A DNA stretch of 7,080 bases. Origin: Eubacterium sp. UBA3720 (lineage in GTDB: Bacteria; Bacillota; Clostridia; Lachnospirales; Lachnospiraceae). The position numbers and the translations under genes were made by a program. Shown in pieces: positions 5,444 through 7,080 of this stretch. The stretch is taken from contig DFHP01000090.1 of NCBI GenBank assembly GCA_002371335.1, positions 1 through 7,080 of the forward strand. The letters run 5' to 3'. Under the pieces are notes generated by a model. That model did no database searches. It saw nothing but the letters and a program-made list of their open reading frames with translations, and was not told the origin of the DNA. Numbering within the stretch: position 1 is the stretch's first letter; every line of letters begins with the position of its first letter.

Positions 5444-6684
5444 GATCGCACCTCCCGCATAGCAAGGCAGGCGTTATGCCCGCCAAATCCAAAAGAGTTG
5501 GAGAGTGCCAGGGTAGGAGAGGCCTTCACAGCCTTTAACGGTGTATACGCCAGGTCGCATGACGGATCCGTTTCTTTTAGGTTAATTGTCGGTGGAATCA
5601 TCTTGTCACGCAGTGCCAGAAGGCACACCAGTGCTTCAACAGCTCCGGCAGCGCCCAACATGTGCCCAGTCATGGACTTTGTTGAGCTTATATATGCTCT
5701 CCTGGCTGCCTCATCTCCAAAAGCTTCCTTAATCGCCAGTGTTTCCGTGCTGTCGTTCATGGGTGTTCCTGTCCCATGGGCGTTAATATATACTACATCT
5801 TCATCGATGTATCCGGCCTCCTCCATAGCTTCTTTCATGGCACGTGCACCGCCGGATCCGTCCGGGTTTAAAGCCGTCATGTGGTAGGCGTCACAGGTCA
5901 CCCCGTAACCGCAGACCTCTCCATATATCTTCGCGCCTCTTTCTTTTGCGTGCCTGTATTCTTCAAGTACAAGAATAACAGCTCCTTCGCCCATCACAAA
6001 ACCGCTTCTTCTTTTGTCGAACGGGAGGGATGCTTCATCAGGATCGTGTGCCTGTGAGAGTGCCAGCATATTTGAAAATCCAGCGACTGCAATCGGACAT
6101 ATAGCAGCTTCAGTGCCTCCGGAAATAACCGCATCTGCATACCCGTGGCGGATGAGTCTTGCCGCCTCCCCGATCGCATTGCTCCCAGACGCACATGCTG
6201 TAACCGCTGGCATGGAGGGCCCCTTGCAGTTATATCGGATCGCCAATGTTCCAGCGGCCATGTTAGCAATCATCATCGGCACAAAAAGGGAGGAGACCCT
6301 GTCCGGCCCCTTTTTTATCAGTTTCATATGCTCTTCTTCTAAGGTGCGGATTCCGCCGATGCCGGCGCCAAGGTATACAGCAAACCTTTCCGGGTCAACG
6401 CTCCCTGCAATCCCGCTGTCAGCCAACGCCTCCTGTGCTGCAGCAACAGCAAACTGCGTGTTCCTGTCCGAGCGCACGGCCTCCAGCTTTTTCATATACT
6501 GCAAAGGATCAAAATCTTTCACCTCTGCGGCCAGTGTTGCTTTATATTCTGTTGCGTCAAACAGAGTGATTGGGGCAATGCCGTTTTTTCCCTTCAAAAG
6601 GTTTTCCCACATCTCCGACACGCTTTTTCCGACTGGCGTGATCGCTCCTGCTCCTGTTACGACAACTCGTCTTCTTTCTTCCAT
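5440..6684 (-). CDS. fabF: 3-oxoacyl-[ACP] synthase II (FabF, KAS II)
   Basis: FabF condenses malonyl-ACP with a growing acyl-ACP, the elongation step of type II fatty acid synthesis. The protein is 414 residues, the usual length. It opens with RRVVVTGAGAITPVG. The nucleophile is Cys164 in VTACASGSNA, the two catalytic histidines are His303 (INAHGTGTP) and His341 (TKSMTGHMLGAAGAVE), and Lys336 is the conserved lysine. The glycine-rich end is SNSFGFGGHNA. This Cys-His-His set is that of KAS I/II, as opposed to the Cys-His-Asn of FabH. The reading frame stays open upstream to a GTG at 6759, but those 25 extra residues do not resemble the family. The ATG at 6684 follows an AGGGA (6692-6696) with 7-base spacing and gives the standard N-terminus. 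The gene ends in a 4-base ATGA overlap with accB. Confidence 0.96.
   Translation of the reverse strand: MEERRRVVVTGAGAITPVGKSVSEMWENLLKGKNGIAPITLFDATEYKATLAAEVKDFDPLQYMKKLEAVRSDRNTQFAVAAAQEALADSGIAGSVDPERFAVYLGAGIGGIRTLEEEHMKLIKKGPDRVSSLFVPMMIANMAAGTLAIRYNCKGPSMPAVTACASGSNAIGEAARLIRHGYADAVISGGTEAAICPIAVAGFSNMLALSQAHDPDEASLPFDKRRSGFVMGEGAVILVLEEYRHAKERGAKIYGEVCGYGVTCDAYHMTALNPDGSGGARAMKEAMEEAGYIDEDVVYINAHGTGTPMNDSTETLAIKEAFGDEAARRAYISSTKSMTGHMLGAAGAVEALVCLLALRDKMIPPTINLKETDPSCDLAYTPLKAVKASPTLALSNSFGFGGHNACLAMREVRS
5449..5456 (-). promoter_or_regulatory. Ribosome binding site of accB inside fabF
   Basis: GGGAGGTG lies 5 bases before the accB ATG (5443) and inside the last codons of fabF. It is the strongest Shine-Dalgarno in the window and, with the ATGA overlap, implies coupled and possibly elevated AccB translation. 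Confidence 0.8.
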
Positions 6685-6755
6685 TCTTGTTTCCCTGCTT
6701 CTATCTTTTTTCGTACAACAAATCAGTTTTTCGTGTGGATGTATGCTTTTGCAGA
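6685..6755 (-). other. Only real intergenic gap of the operon (fabG-fabF)
   Basis: These 71 bases separate the fabG TGA from the fabF ATG. I see no stem-loop with a T-run, no clear -35/-10 pair and no FapR- or FabT-like palindrome. It holds the modest AGGGA site for fabF at 6692-6696. The fabF frame is open across it, but the translation is not family-like. Confidence 0.6.
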
Positions 6756-7080
6756 TCACATCGCAAATCCACCGTCCACCCGCAGTGTTTCCCCGGTTAT
6801 GTATTCTGCGTCAGCCAGAAATGCAACCGCCTGTGCTACGTCTTCCGGCGTTCCTTTCCTGCCGAGCGGTATTTTGTCCTCCAGTGGTTGTCCTCGTAGT
6901 TTTTTCGTCATCTCTGTATCGATGTAGCCCGGGGCGACGGCGTTACAGCGAATTCCCCGGGAAGCATACTCTCTGGCCAAAGATTTCGTCAGGCCGATCA
7001 GCCCTGCTTTGGAAGCAGCATAGTTACTCTGTCCGACATTTCCTGCCAGCCCCGAAACAGAACTGATATTAATGATAACG
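6756..7080 (-). CDS. fabG: 3-oxoacyl-[ACP] reductase FabG, C-terminal part (5' end outside window)
   Basis: FabG reduces 3-ketoacyl-ACP to 3-hydroxyacyl-ACP with NADPH, the first reduction of each fatty acid elongation cycle in the cytosol. About 107 codons are visible, entering from the right edge with the first full codon at 7079. The visible part starts at the active-site strand (VIINISSVSG, containing the catalytic Ser), then the YAASK motif with catalytic Tyr and Lys, then RCNAVAPGYIDTEMT, and it ends in the SDR tail ITGETLRVDGGFAM. This fits the last 107 or so residues of a roughly 245-residue classical short-chain dehydrogenase. The Rossmann glycine motif lies outside the window. Many SDR enzymes share these motifs. 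The FabG call rests on the close match to FabG-type C-termini plus the position directly upstream of fabF. Confidence 0.93.
   Translation of the reverse strand, partial: VIINISSVSGLAGNVGQSNYAASKAGLIGLTKSLAREYASRGIRCNAVAPGYIDTEMTKKLRGQPLEDKIPLGRKGTPEDVAQAVAFLADAEYITGETLRVDGGFAM

Noticed and set aside
6685..6759. Upstream GTG start for fabF
   Set aside because: The extra 25 residues are unlike FabF N-termini, and the ATG at 6684 has its own binding site and gives the canonical start.
6014..7066. Long plus-strand open frame of 350 codons opposite fabF and fabG
   Set aside because: It is antisense to two well-supported genes, has low-complexity Ser/Pro/Ala content and no family motif or convincing ribosome binding site.
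1..7080. CRISPR array, transposase, integrase or toxin-antitoxin pair
   Set aside because: I found no regularly spaced repeats and no matching protein motifs on either strand.

Overview
The window is mostly one end of a bacterial type II fatty acid synthesis operon, read entirely on the minus strand. From the right edge leftward the order is fabG (3' end only), fabF, accB, fabZ, accC, accD, accA, then a MACS-type acyl-CoA synthetase gene. This gene order, the separate accD and accA genes, the strong AGGAGG-like ribosome binding sites and the roughly 50% GC all suggest a Firmicute of class Clostridia, possibly a Lachnospiraceae-like gut or anaerobe lineage. That placement is inferred from architecture and protein style; no marker gene is present.

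Region by region: 6756-7080 is the C-terminal part of FabG. The 71 bases at 6685-6755 are the only real intergenic gap in the operon. From 6684 down to about 1616 the genes are packed with overlaps or gaps of 11 bases or fewer, and most ribosome binding sites lie inside the end of the preceding gene, so translation is probably coupled. AccA, AccB, AccC and AccD together form acetyl-CoA carboxylase, which makes malonyl-CoA. FabF, FabG and FabZ perform condensation, ketoreduction and dehydration. The enoyl reductase, FabD, FabH and ACP are not in the window and may lie beyond the right edge.

The left 1.6 kb is where the sequence becomes irregular. The acyl-CoA synthetase overlaps accA by one base and keeps its nucleotide-binding motifs, but it is shifted by one base at a run of seven A (minus strand; 627-633) and is cut off after about 400 of an expected 550 or so residues. 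At about position 380-420 the composition falls from about 55% to about 35% GC. Beyond this, 1 to about 400 holds the 3' end of an unrelated, unrecognised gene. That gene also looks shifted by one base, again at a run of seven A (180-186). The simplest reading is a chimeric or error-bearing contig end. A real insertion or rearrangement breakpoint inside the synthetase gene is the alternative.

No clearly new system is visible. The points most worth checking are the junction, the paired A7 frameshifts, the synthetase coupled to the acetyl-CoA carboxylase genes, a shortened loop in AccC and an atypical zinc knuckle in AccD.
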